From the NCBI GenBank assembly GCA_902788275.1, contig CADAJV010000004.1:1-49106 (forward strand): 49,106 nucleotides of DNA, written 5' to 3'. Below the pieces are notes generated by a model that saw only the letters and a list, made by a program, of their open reading frames with translations, did no database searches and was not told the origin of the DNA. Source of the stretch: an uncultured Bacteroidales bacterium. Its GTDB lineage: Bacteria > Bacteroidota > Bacteroidia > Bacteroidales > Bacteroidaceae. This document shows, piece by piece, positions 42,901-49,106 of the stretch. Made by a program: the position numbers and the translations under genes. The stretch's first letter is position 1. Each line of letters begins with the position of its first letter.

Positions 42901-43433
42901 CCGGCATCAACCTGGTCAAGACCGTCAAGTGCAACTTCCGCGTGATGGGCAAGAAGCTCGGCAAGCTGATGGGCCCCGTCTCCAAGGCCGTGAGCGCCCT
43001 CAGCCAGGAGCAGATTGGCCAGCTGGAGGCCGACGGCAGACTGCCGATTGAGGTGGAAGGCCAAAGCGTGGTGGTGGAACGTGACGACGTGGAGATATTC
43101 AATCAGGACATCCCCGGATGGAGCGTAACCAATGAGGGCACCCTGACCGTGGCCCTCGACCTCACCGTGACCGACGAGCTCCGCAAGGAGGGCATGGCTC
43201 GCGAGGTGGTGAAGCGCATCCAGACCTACCGCAAGGAGCAGGGATTTGAAATTACCGACCACATCAGCATCACCCTGGAGGACAACAGCGAGGTGCGCGA
43301 CGCCGTGGAGGCCCACCGCGACTTCATCCTGACCCAGGTGCTGTGCGACAAACTGACCTTCGCCCCGCAACTGGAGGCCGACAAGCTGGACTTTGAGGAC
43401 TTTGTGCTCAATGCCAAAATAGAGAAAATATAA
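39921..43433 (+). CDS. ileS: Isoleucyl-tRNA synthetase with in-frame repeat insertion
   Basis: Class I synthetase that charges tRNA-Ile, 1170 residues, the long form common in Bacteroidetes. The HIGH-type motif is HPGIHH in GPPSANGHPGIHHVLART near residue 57. The editing domain has LAWTTTPWTLPSN, and the KMSKS-type loop is NKMSKRLGNAVDP near residue 717. Residues about 227-252 (DSPLKGEDSGARTPLLLGGV) are encoded by a GC-rich palindromic repeat inserted at the start of the editing domain, just before the editing core. The frame is kept and the rest is intact, so the enzyme is probably active. A second short repeat-like stretch lies at 42297-42329. Next gene: a DksA-like protein 102 bases on. 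Confidence 0.97.
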   Translation: MSKNKFTEYKGLNLPDINREVLAQWMKEDLFGASLRQSEGKPTFVFFEGPPSANGHPGIHHVLARTIKDTVCRYKSMKGYHVPRKAGWDTHGLPVELSVEKTLGISKEDIGKKISVDDYNNQCRADVMKYTAEWRKLSEEMGYWVDLDHPYVTYENSYIESLWWLLQQLYKKGLLYKGYTIQPYSPAAGTGLSSHELNQPGCYRDVKDTTVTAQFRVKEALSISQPLSDSPLKGEDSGARTPLLLGGVGGRLPIYILAWTTTPWTLPSNTALCVGPKIDYVAVRGKNPYTGEEAIYIVAKARKDVYFPEPKEEGDYKPEIVGEWKGSELVGLHYEQLFPWVKPCALEDGRAVDKSADAFRVIPGDYVTTEDGTGIVHIAPTFGADDAKVAKDAGIPSLFIIDKAGDTRPMVDFTGKYFVKEDMDAGFMETCVNDSYWHHAGDFVKNAYDPKYADLDEKALQKTEDLNIVLCMEMKQEGTAFRIEKHVHNYPHCWRTDKPVLYYPLDSWFIRSTAMKERMMELNKTILWKPDSTGTGRFGKWLENLNDWNLSRSRYWGTPLPIWRNRDTREEICIGSIQELYNEIEKSVKAGLMQSNPLKDKGFVPGDYSQENYHKIDLHRPYVDQIVLCSPTGQPMKRELDLIDVWFDSGAMPYAQIHYPFENKDALDRGLCYPADFIAEGVDQTRGWFFTLHAIATMVFDSVAYKAVISNGLVLDKNGNKMSKRLGNAVDPFEAISKYGSDPLRWYMITNSQPWDNLRFDEKGVQETARGLFSKLYQTYSFFAMYANVDGFDSSKVREFENPNVVASGQNIDRWIVSALNTLVKKVTACYEDYDLTTAGRLIEAFVIDDLSNWYVRLNRKRFWRSGLDDDKLSAYRSLYTCLETVARLMAPLAPFYSDKLYRDLCGQEQSVHLQAYPEADESLIDEALEAQMLKAQKIVSMGLSLRKKEKIIVRQPLQCIMIPVGSEAEQQSIDELSPIITSELNVKEIRYVAGINLVKTVKCNFRVMGKKLGKLMGPVSKAVSALSQEQIGQLEADGRLPIEVEGQSVVVERDDVEIFNQDIPGWSVTNEGTLTVALDLTVTDELRKEGMAREVVKRIQTYRKEQGFEITDHISITLEDNSEVRDAVEAHRDFILTQVLCDKLTFAPQLEADKLDFEDFVLNAKIEKI
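40601..40676. repeat. GC-rich palindromic element, copy e (in ileS)
   Basis: CCCCCCTCAAGGGGGAGG, then ACTCTGGCGCCAG (40628-40640) and CTCCCCTCCTTTTGGGAGGGG: three nested palindromes in about 76 bases. It is the best-preserved copy of the family in the window. Confidence 0.88.
42297..42329. repeat. TTCGAAAGTCCGGGAGTTCGAA-type stretch in ileS
   Basis: It codes for SSKVREFE and matches the reverse complement of the SSRVRELE-coding stretch at 30836-30875 (22 of 29). It lies in the linker region before the anticodon-binding part of IleS. Confidence 0.4.
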
Positions 43434-43535
43434 AACAAACGGTTATAGAACAACGTTTCGACCATGCCTAAAGGAGAAGCAAAGCCGGCTTTGATTATCC
43501 TGAGGCGGATAGACTAACCATTAATCAATATCATT

Positions 43536-43922
43536 ATGGCAGAGAAAAAACGCTACAGCGATGAAGAACTCCAGGAGTTTAAGGAGATTATTCTTCAGAA
43601 ATTGGAAGTGGCTCGCGCCGACTACGATCAGATTCTTGCAGCGCTTACCCACCGAGATGCTAACACCGTTGACGACACCTCACCAACCTACAAGGTGATG
43701 GAGGAAGGCTATTCCACGCAGAGCAAAGAGGAGCTCAACACCCTCGCTGCCCGTCAGAAAAAATTTATCGACAATCTGCAGAACGCGCTCATCAGGATTG
43801 AGAATAAGACCTACGGCATCTGCCGCGTAACCGGCAAGCTCATACCCAAGGAGCGCCTGCGCGCCGTGCCCCACGCCACCCTCAGCATCGAGGCCAAGCA
43901 GATGAAGAACCGCAAAGACTAA
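43536..43922 (+). CDS. DksA/TraR-family protein with incomplete zinc finger
   Basis: A 128-residue protein with a helical N-terminus (YSDEELQEFKEIILQKLEVARADYDQIL) and a coiled-coil-like middle, as in DksA-type regulators that enter the RNA polymerase secondary channel. The C-terminal motif TYGICRVTGKLIPKERLRAVPHATLSIEAK is typical of the family, but only one (Cys 96) of the four usual zinc-binding cysteines remains; the others are Thr, Ala/Val and Thr-type residues. The same reduction is common in Bacteroidetes members, so the fold may hold without zinc. It lies between ileS and lspA, a conserved order. Confidence 0.92.
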   Translation: MAEKKRYSDEELQEFKEIILQKLEVARADYDQILAALTHRDANTVDDTSPTYKVMEEGYSTQSKEELNTLAARQKKFIDNLQNALIRIENKTYGICRVTGKLIPKERLRAVPHATLSIEAKQMKNRKD

Positions 43923-43931
43923 TCATCACCG

Positions 43932-44576
43932 ATGACCATAAGCACAGCAACAAAGAAGAAGCTGGCGGCCCTGGCCGTTGTGTTGCTTATTCTGTGCATT
44001 GACCAATGGCTGAAGGTGTGGGTCAAGACCACCCTGTGTCCGGGCGAAAGCATCCGTCTGGCCGACTGGGCCTACATAGCCTTTGTGGAAAACAAGGGCA
44101 TGGCCTTCGGCATGCAGTTCATCGGCACACTGATGCTAGCCACCTTCCGCCTGGTGGCCGTAGGCCTGCTGGCGTGGATGCTGTGGCGCATCACCAGCAC
44201 CAACCGCGTCAAGTGGGGCTTTGTGCTGCTACTCTCGATGGTGATGGCCGGAGCCATGGGCAACATTATAGATAATATGTTCTACGGCCTCATCTTCTCC
44301 GACAGCAACGGCCTGACGCCAGCCACCCTTGTGCCACTGGGCCATGGCTACGGCAGCCTGATGGAGGGCCGCGTGGTAGATATGTTCTACTTCCCCATCA
44401 TCAGCACCGAGTGGCCCCAATGGGTGCCCATAGTGGGCGGCGACCACTTCACGTTCTTCAGCCCCATCTTTAACTTCGCCGATGCAGCCATCACCACAGG
44501 AGGTGCACTGCTTGTCATCTGCTACTATAAGACCCTCAACCAACTGCTCACTCGCAAGAAGACAGACATCGACTAA
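43932..44576 (+). CDS. lspA: Lipoprotein signal peptidase (signal peptidase II)
   Basis: Inner-membrane aspartic protease that cleaves the signal peptide of prolipoproteins before the lipidated Cys. It has 214 residues with four membrane segments. Family motifs: DQWLKVWV with Asp 24; VENKGMAFGM; GAMGNIIDNMFYG with catalytic Asp 114; and FNFADAAIT with catalytic Asp 184. The insertion between the last two (about 125-170, with MEGRVVDMFYFPIISTEWPQW) is usual in Bacteroidetes. It starts nine bases after the DksA-like gene and is followed four bases later by a DUF4296 lipoprotein. Confidence 0.96.
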   Translation: MTISTATKKKLAALAVVLLILCIDQWLKVWVKTTLCPGESIRLADWAYIAFVENKGMAFGMQFIGTLMLATFRLVAVGLLAWMLWRITSTNRVKWGFVLLLSMVMAGAMGNIIDNMFYGLIFSDSNGLTPATLVPLGHGYGSLMEGRVVDMFYFPIISTEWPQWVPIVGGDHFTFFSPIFNFADAAITTGGALLVICYYKTLNQLLTRKKTDID

Positions 44577-44580
44577 ACCC

Positions 44581-45507
44581 ATGCGCCATCTGCTCTACAT
44601 ATCAGTCGTTATCCTATTGGCGGCCTGCAAGGTCGGCAAACCGAGCGGCATTTTGAGCGAGAGCAAGATGGAGAGAATACTCTACGAGTACCACCTGGCC
44701 CTGGCAACGGCCAAAGGCACCGACAGCGCCGAAATAAAAGGCCGCGCCTACGTGCTGGCATGCCTGCGCCACAACGGGGTGAGCGAGGCAGAGTTTGACA
44801 GCTCGCTCGTATGGTACTACCAGCACATGGAGGTGCTGCAGAAAGTCTATAAGCGCATCGGCGAGCGCCTGCACACCGAACTGGGCGACGTCGACCAGGC
44901 CGACAACGACGTCAACCGCTACTCAGCCCTTTCCGCTACGGGCGACACGGCCAATGTTTGGAACGGCCACAATTATTACCTGCTCAGCGGCAACGGCTTC
45001 AACAATCGTATAACCTTTGAGGTCCAGGGCGACACCACCTTTAAGCCCAACGACCAGATTATGCTCAACTTCCGCGCACAGTATGTGCAGAAGGAGGGCA
45101 CACGTCATGCCGTGGCCGCACTGGCAGTGCAGTATGAAGGCGACAGCGTGTCCCACACCGAACGCCATGTCTATGGCAGCGGCGACATATCCCTCACCGT
45201 GGAGGCCATCAACCGCCCCATCAAGCGCGTCTATGGCTACATATATATGATTAGCGAGTGGAACATCAATCCCCGACTGCTCTTCATATTCAGCCCCTCC
45301 CTCGTAAGAATGCACAGGGAGGTTAAGGCCGAGACACCCGCCCCGCTCCCCCAAGGGGAGGGCAAGAACCAAACCTCCACCGACACCGCAGCAACCACAC
45401 CGCTGCCTGCCGGAGAAGGACTGGGGGCAGGGTCTTCGCTCGACCCCTCGCAGATGCACTCGCGCCCCATGCCCAAGGCAGCCAAGAGCATGATGCCGAA
45501 AAGATAA
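44581..45507 (+). CDS. DUF4296 domain lipoprotein
   Basis: Lipoprotein of 308 residues. The signal has the lipobox LAAC with Cys 16 (MRHLLYISVVILLAACKVGKP). Residues about 25-110 form the helical DUF4296 domain (SKMERILYEYHLALATAKG, GVSEAEFDSSLVWYYQHMEVLQKVYKRI). A second beta-rich domain follows (about 140-250, NRITFEVQGDTTF, VEAINRPIKRVYGYIYM). The C-terminal 50 residues are low complexity, with PLPQGEG and PLPAGEGLGAG derived from a GC-rich repeat. The start is the ATG at 44581, four bases after lspA; an earlier in-frame ATG lies within lspA and is rejected. It is likely matured by the neighbouring LspA. Function unknown. Confidence 0.9.
   Translation: MRHLLYISVVILLAACKVGKPSGILSESKMERILYEYHLALATAKGTDSAEIKGRAYVLACLRHNGVSEAEFDSSLVWYYQHMEVLQKVYKRIGERLHTELGDVDQADNDVNRYSALSATGDTANVWNGHNYYLLSGNGFNNRITFEVQGDTTFKPNDQIMLNFRAQYVQKEGTRHAVAALAVQYEGDSVSHTERHVYGSGDISLTVEAINRPIKRVYGYIYMISEWNINPRLLFIFSPSLVRMHREVKAETPAPLPQGEGKNQTSTDTAATTPLPAGEGLGAGSSLDPSQMHSRPMPKAAKSMMPKR
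45338..45433. repeat. GC-rich palindromic element, copy f (in DUF4296 gene)
   Basis: CTCCCCCAAGGGGAGGGC and CCTGCCGGAGAAGGACTGGG, separated by a 45-base stretch coding NQTSTDTAATTP. A diverged copy, in frame, at the C-terminal tail. Confidence 0.6.
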
Positions 45508-45537
45508 CAACCACAAACAAATAAACTCCACACCACA

Positions 45538-48500
45538 ATGAAATCCAATCTCAAGAAAGTGCTCGTGCTTGGCAGCGGCGCACTCAAAATCGGCCAGGCC
45601 GGCGAGTTCGACTACTCTGGCTCGCAGGCTCTCAAGGCCCTCCGCGAAGAGGGTATCAGCTCCGTGCTCATCAATCCTAACGTGGCAACCATCCAGACCA
45701 GCGAAGGCATTGCCGACAAGGTCTATTTCCTGCCCGTCAACACCCACTTCGTTACCGAGGTAATCCAGAAGGAACGCCCCGACGGCATACTGCTGGCCTT
45801 TGGCGGACAGACAGCCCTCAACTGCGGCACCGAGCTCTATCAGAGCGGAGTGCTCAAGGAGTACGGTGTTGAAGTGCTCGGCACCGGCGTTGAAGCTATC
45901 ATGGACACCGAGGACCGCGACCGATTTGTCAAGCGACTCAATGAGGCCGACCTCAAGGTGCCTGTCAGCCAAGCCTGCGAGACCATGGACGAGGCCCTGG
46001 CAGCCGCGCGCCGCATCGGCTACCCCATCATGATTCGCTCGGCCTACGCACTGGGCGGACTGGGCAGCGGCGTGTGCCCCGACGAGCAGACCTTCCGCGA
46101 GATAGCAGAGAGCGCCTTTACCTTTGCACCGCAGGTGCTGGTAGAGGAGTGCCTCAAGGGCTGGAAGGAGATTGAGTTTGAGGTTATCCGCGACAGCAAC
46201 GACCACTGCTTCACCGTAGCCTCGATGGAGAATTTCGACCCCCTCGGCATCCACACCGGCGAGAGTATCGTTGTAGCCCCTACCTGCTCGCTTACCGACG
46301 GGCAGGTCAAGTACCTGCAAGACCTCGCCATCAAGTGCGTACGCCATCTTAACATTGTGGGAGAGTGCAACATACAGTACGCCTTCAACGCCGAGACCAA
46401 TGACTACCGCATCATAGAAATCAATGCCCGCCTCTCGCGCAGCTCTGCCCTCGCCAGCAAGGCCACCGGCTATCCCCTGGCGTTTGTGGCTGCCAAGATT
46501 GCGCTGGGCTACACCCTCGACCAGATAGGCGAGATGGGCACCACCAACTCCGCCTATGTGGCTCCCTCGCTCGACTATCTCATCTGCAAGATTCCCCGCT
46601 GGGACCTCACCAAATTTCAGGGCGTCAGCCGCAAGATTGGCTCCAGCATGAAGTCAGTGGGCGAGATTATGAGTATCGGCCGCAGCTTTGAAGAAGTAAT
46701 CCAGAAAGGCTTGCGCATGATTGGCCAGGGTATGCACGGATTTGTGGGCAACCGCCATATGCACTTTGACAACCTCGACGACGAGCTGGCCAACCCCACC
46801 GACCTCCGCATCTTCGCCATCGCACAGGCGCTGGAGGAAGGATACACTATCGACCGCATCTACCAACTCACCAAGATAGACCCCTGGTTCATCGAGCGGA
46901 TGAAGAATATCGTTGACTGGGAGCACAAACTGCAAGCCTACAACAGCCTTGACGAAATCGATGCCGCCACTATGCAGCAAGCCAAGGCCCTTGGTTTCAG
47001 CGACTTCCAGATAGCACGCTTCGTGCTTGGCAACAACGGCCCCGTGGGCGAGAAGGACAACCTCGCCGTGCGCAGCCGTCGCAAGCAGCTCGGCGTTGAG
47101 CCCGCCATCAAGCGCATACCCACCGTGGCCAGCGAGCATCCCGACCTTACCAACTACCTCTACGTCACCTACGCCACACAGGGCCACGACGTCAACTACT
47201 TCAAGAATGAGAAGTCTGTGGTTGTACTCGGCTCGGGAGCCTACCGCATCGGCAGCAGCGTAGAGTTTGACTGGTGTTCCGTCAATGCCGTGCAGACAGC
47301 ACGTAAGCTCGGCTACAAAAGCATCATGATCAACTACAATCCCGAGACCGTCTCCACCGACTACGATATGTGCGACCGCCTCTACTTCGACGAACTCACC
47401 TTTGAGCGCGTGCTCGACGTCATTGAGCTTGAGCAGCCGCGCGGCGTCATCGTCAGCGTCGGTGGTCAGATACCCAACAACCTCGCCATGAAGCTACACC
47501 GCCAGTCGGTGCCTATCCTTGGCACATCGCCCGTCAGCATCGACCGCGCCGAGAACCGCAACAAGTTCTCTGCCATGCTCGACCAGCTCGGCATCGACCA
47601 GCCCCGATGGAGTGCCCTTACCTCCGTTGATGATATCAAGAAGTTTGTTGACGAGGTAGGCTACCCCGTACTTGTGCGGCCCAGCTATGTGCTCAGCGGC
47701 GCTGCCATGAATGTATGCCATACTGACGAGCAGCTGCGCCGCTGCCTTGAGCTGGCCGCCGAGGTCAGCCAGGACTACCCCGTGGTGGTTAGCCAGTTTA
47801 TGCAGGAGACTAAAGAGATTGAGTTCGACGCCGTGGCCGACCACGGCGAGATAGTGGAGTACGCCATCAGCGAACATATCGAGTACGCCGGCGTACACTC
47901 CGGCGACGCCACCATGGTGTTTCCTGCACAGCAAATCTACTTCTCCACAGCACGCCAGATCAAGAAGATAAGCCGCGCCATAGCCAAGGAACTCAATATC
48001 AGCGGCCCCTTCAACATACAATACCTTGCCAAGAACGGCAGCGTCAAGGTCATCGAGTGTAACCTCCGCTCCAGCCGCTCCTTCCCCTTCGTCAGCAAGG
48101 TGCTTAAGCGCAACTTTATCGACACTGCCACCCGCATCATGCTTGATGCTCCCTACCAGCGGCCTGACAAGTCGGCCTTCGATATCGACCGCATCGGCGT
48201 CAAGGCCAGCCAGTTCAGCTTTGCCCGCCTACAGAATGCCGACCCCATCCTGGGCGTTGACATGAGCTCCACCGGCGAGGTAGGCTGCATGGCCGACGAC
48301 TACAGCGAGGCACTGCTGCTCGCCATGCTCGCCACCGGCTACAAGGTGCCATCCAAGGACAAGGCCGTCATGATATCCTCCGGCGAGGCCAAGTCAAAGG
48401 TTGAGCTGCTTGATGCCGCACGCCTGCTCTACAAGAACGGCTACGCCATCTACGCATCAGCCGGCACCGCCAAGTTCCTACGCGACAACGGCATCGAGGC

Positions 48501-48768
48501 CACCGCCACACTATGGCCCGACGAGGATAGCCAGAGTCCCCTCAACGTGCTCACCCTCATCGCCCAGCACCGCTTCGACCTCATCATCAACATTCCCAAA
48601 AACCATACCAACCGCGAGCTCACCAACGGCTACCGCATACGCCGCGCAGCCATCGACCACAACACCCCGCTCATCACCAACGCACGCCTCGCATCAGCAT
48701 TCATCAATGCCTTCTGCACCGTGCCCCTGAGCGAAGTGCACATCAAGAGTTGGCAGGAGTTTGAATGA
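45538..48768 (+). CDS. carB: Carbamoyl-phosphate synthase large subunit
   Basis: Makes carbamoyl phosphate from bicarbonate, glutamine-derived ammonia and two ATP, for arginine and pyrimidine synthesis. It has 1076 residues, the usual length. Two related halves each contain an ATP-grasp domain: opening VLVLGSGALKIGQAGEFDYS and repeated as VVVLGSGAYRIGSSVEFDWC near residue 560; ATP-site motifs AYALGGLGSG (about 165) and YVLSGAAMN (about 720). The C-terminal about 130 residues are the MGS-like regulatory domain (LYKNGYAIYASAGTAKFLRDNGIEA, ending with the IINIPKN region). No carA lies next to it here; Bacteroidetes often carry it elsewhere. It follows the DUF4296 gene by 30 bases without a terminator. 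Confidence 0.97.
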   Translation: MKSNLKKVLVLGSGALKIGQAGEFDYSGSQALKALREEGISSVLINPNVATIQTSEGIADKVYFLPVNTHFVTEVIQKERPDGILLAFGGQTALNCGTELYQSGVLKEYGVEVLGTGVEAIMDTEDRDRFVKRLNEADLKVPVSQACETMDEALAAARRIGYPIMIRSAYALGGLGSGVCPDEQTFREIAESAFTFAPQVLVEECLKGWKEIEFEVIRDSNDHCFTVASMENFDPLGIHTGESIVVAPTCSLTDGQVKYLQDLAIKCVRHLNIVGECNIQYAFNAETNDYRIIEINARLSRSSALASKATGYPLAFVAAKIALGYTLDQIGEMGTTNSAYVAPSLDYLICKIPRWDLTKFQGVSRKIGSSMKSVGEIMSIGRSFEEVIQKGLRMIGQGMHGFVGNRHMHFDNLDDELANPTDLRIFAIAQALEEGYTIDRIYQLTKIDPWFIERMKNIVDWEHKLQAYNSLDEIDAATMQQAKALGFSDFQIARFVLGNNGPVGEKDNLAVRSRRKQLGVEPAIKRIPTVASEHPDLTNYLYVTYATQGHDVNYFKNEKSVVVLGSGAYRIGSSVEFDWCSVNAVQTARKLGYKSIMINYNPETVSTDYDMCDRLYFDELTFERVLDVIELEQPRGVIVSVGGQIPNNLAMKLHRQSVPILGTSPVSIDRAENRNKFSAMLDQLGIDQPRWSALTSVDDIKKFVDEVGYPVLVRPSYVLSGAAMNVCHTDEQLRRCLELAAEVSQDYPVVVSQFMQETKEIEFDAVADHGEIVEYAISEHIEYAGVHSGDATMVFPAQQIYFSTARQIKKISRAIAKELNISGPFNIQYLAKNGSVKVIECNLRSSRSFPFVSKVLKRNFIDTATRIMLDAPYQRPDKSAFDIDRIGVKASQFSFARLQNADPILGVDMSSTGEVGCMADDYSEALLLAMLATGYKVPSKDKAVMISSGEAKSKVELLDAARLLYKNGYAIYASAGTAKFLRDNGIEATATLWPDEDSQSPLNVLTLIAQHRFDLIINIPKNHTNRELTNGYRIRRAAIDHNTPLITNARLASAFINAFCTVPLSEVHIKSWQEFE

Positions 48769-48847
48769 TTACCTGCGCCTTATTATTAAATAATGTACGC
48801 GCGAGAAGGAACTTGAGAAATAATGATTTCTTCAGGTCCGACATTAG

Positions 48848-48904
48848 ATACTGAAAGAAATTGCCAGAAATTCCTGAAATAATTTCTGGCAATTTTTCAG
48901 TATA
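48848..48904 (+). terminator. Long inverted repeat after carB
   Basis: AAATTGCCAGAAATT (48858-48872) and AATTTCTGGCAATTT (48881-48895) form a perfect 15-bp stem with an eight-base loop, extended outward by ATACTGAAA / TTTCAGTAT with a two-base bulge, to about 24 bp. It has a T run inside the right arm. It is either the carB terminator or a small mobile palindrome. Confidence 0.75.
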
Positions 48905-48930
48905 TGCCGCTAGACCCTGCGCCGCAAGTG

Positions 48931-48995
48931 GCCCGTTTTGCAACGTGGGAGGGCTGTTTTTGCCATGTGGCGTTTACTTTTGTGGCGGCAAAGGG
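48931..48995. repeat. Worn short repeat units past carB
   Basis: GTTTTGCAACGTGG (48935) and GTTTTTGCCATGTGG (48956) lie 21 bp apart, with a weaker third unit near 48977. Possibly another member of the 21-bp family. Otherwise the 338 bases after carB hold the hairpin and an outgoing promoter only. Confidence 0.35.
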
Positions 48996-49044
48996 TACAT
49001 TTCGGCCGTTTTCTGAAAAAAGATGAAAAAATGTCACGGAAATG

Positions 49045-49076
49045 TTTGGCCGTTTCGGGGGAAGTCTGTACCTTTG
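49045..49076 (+). promoter_or_regulatory. Promoter pointing out of the window
   Basis: TTTG (49045-49048), a 20-bp spacer and TACCTTTG (49069-49076): full consensus match. It starts a gene beyond the right edge, which cannot be identified. Confidence 0.82.
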
Positions 49077-49106
49077 CACTCGCTTTCGCTCAAAAATCAG
49101 GGGCAC

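Noticed and set aside
44482-44580. Earlier start for the DUF4296 lipoprotein inside lspA
   Set aside because: It would place 33 residues before a perfect lipoprotein signal peptide; the ATG at 44581 is right for the lipobox.
48897-49106. Minus-strand open frame at the right edge
   Set aside because: It overlaps a clear outgoing promoter and the hairpin, and its translation has no family-like pattern.

Overview
The window is chromosomal DNA of a Bacteroidales bacterium, most likely Prevotellaceae or a close relative such as Muribaculaceae. The evidence is: many promoters of the Bacteroidetes type (TTTG, 19-23 bp, TAnnTTTG); a six-domain S1 protein; the ileS / DksA-like / lspA / DUF4296 lipoprotein order; secreted proteins with short sorting-like C-termini; dockerin-bearing surface proteins; and an HU-related protein of the Bacteroidetes type. 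No rRNA, tRNA, phage or insertion sequence gene was recognised. The genus is inference.

Layout. Positions 1-14.9 kb are all on the minus strand: an acetyltransferase, a PheC-like lipoprotein, a small secreted protein, a glycosyltransferase-acetyltransferase fusion, mazG, valS with two near-identical promoters, an ECF sigma factor with a membrane protein and a periplasmic Spy-like protein, a small secreted protein, a flippase-like membrane protein, RNase Z and ribosomal protein S1. From 15.2 to 28.0 kb, on the plus strand, lies a surface-protein region: a DUF3472-type protein, two large paralogous dockerin proteins (one with a TonB C-terminal domain), a YARHG protein and a lipoprotein. From 28.2 to 35.1 kb, on the minus strand, lie an unknown acidic protein, a zinc-ribbon membrane protein, a beta-helix protein, a DUF4298 protein, a PhoR/PhoB-like pair and a Na/Pi cotransporter with a PhoU-like tail. 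From 35.3 to 48.8 kb, on the plus strand, lie two coupled secreted proteins, an HU-like protein, ileS, a DksA-like protein, lspA, a DUF4296 lipoprotein and carB. A good promoter at the right edge points out of the window.

The most unusual content is repeated DNA. (1) Intergenic arrays have exact 21-bp or 22-bp periods, about two helical turns. The largest covers about 480 bp and ends just upstream of the HU-like gene. It keeps its 21-bp phase while the unit sequence drifts; another array has seven palindromic units spaced exactly 22 bp. (2) A GC-rich palindromic element of about 75 bp occurs six times. Four copies lie in frame inside genes, including the editing region of IleS and the N-terminus of a lipoprotein. 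(3) Heptanucleotide repeats of the TCAATGG type lie in the signal-peptide codons of two secreted proteins, where one-unit changes would shift the frame. (4) There is a 72-bp exact dispersed repeat and a 149-bp element with inverted ends between convergent genes.

Genes that probably work together: the Na/Pi transporter with the PhoB/PhoR-like pair (phosphate response); sigma factor, membrane protein and Spy-like protein (envelope stress); and lspA with the lipoproteins. All functions are read from sequence patterns without database searches.
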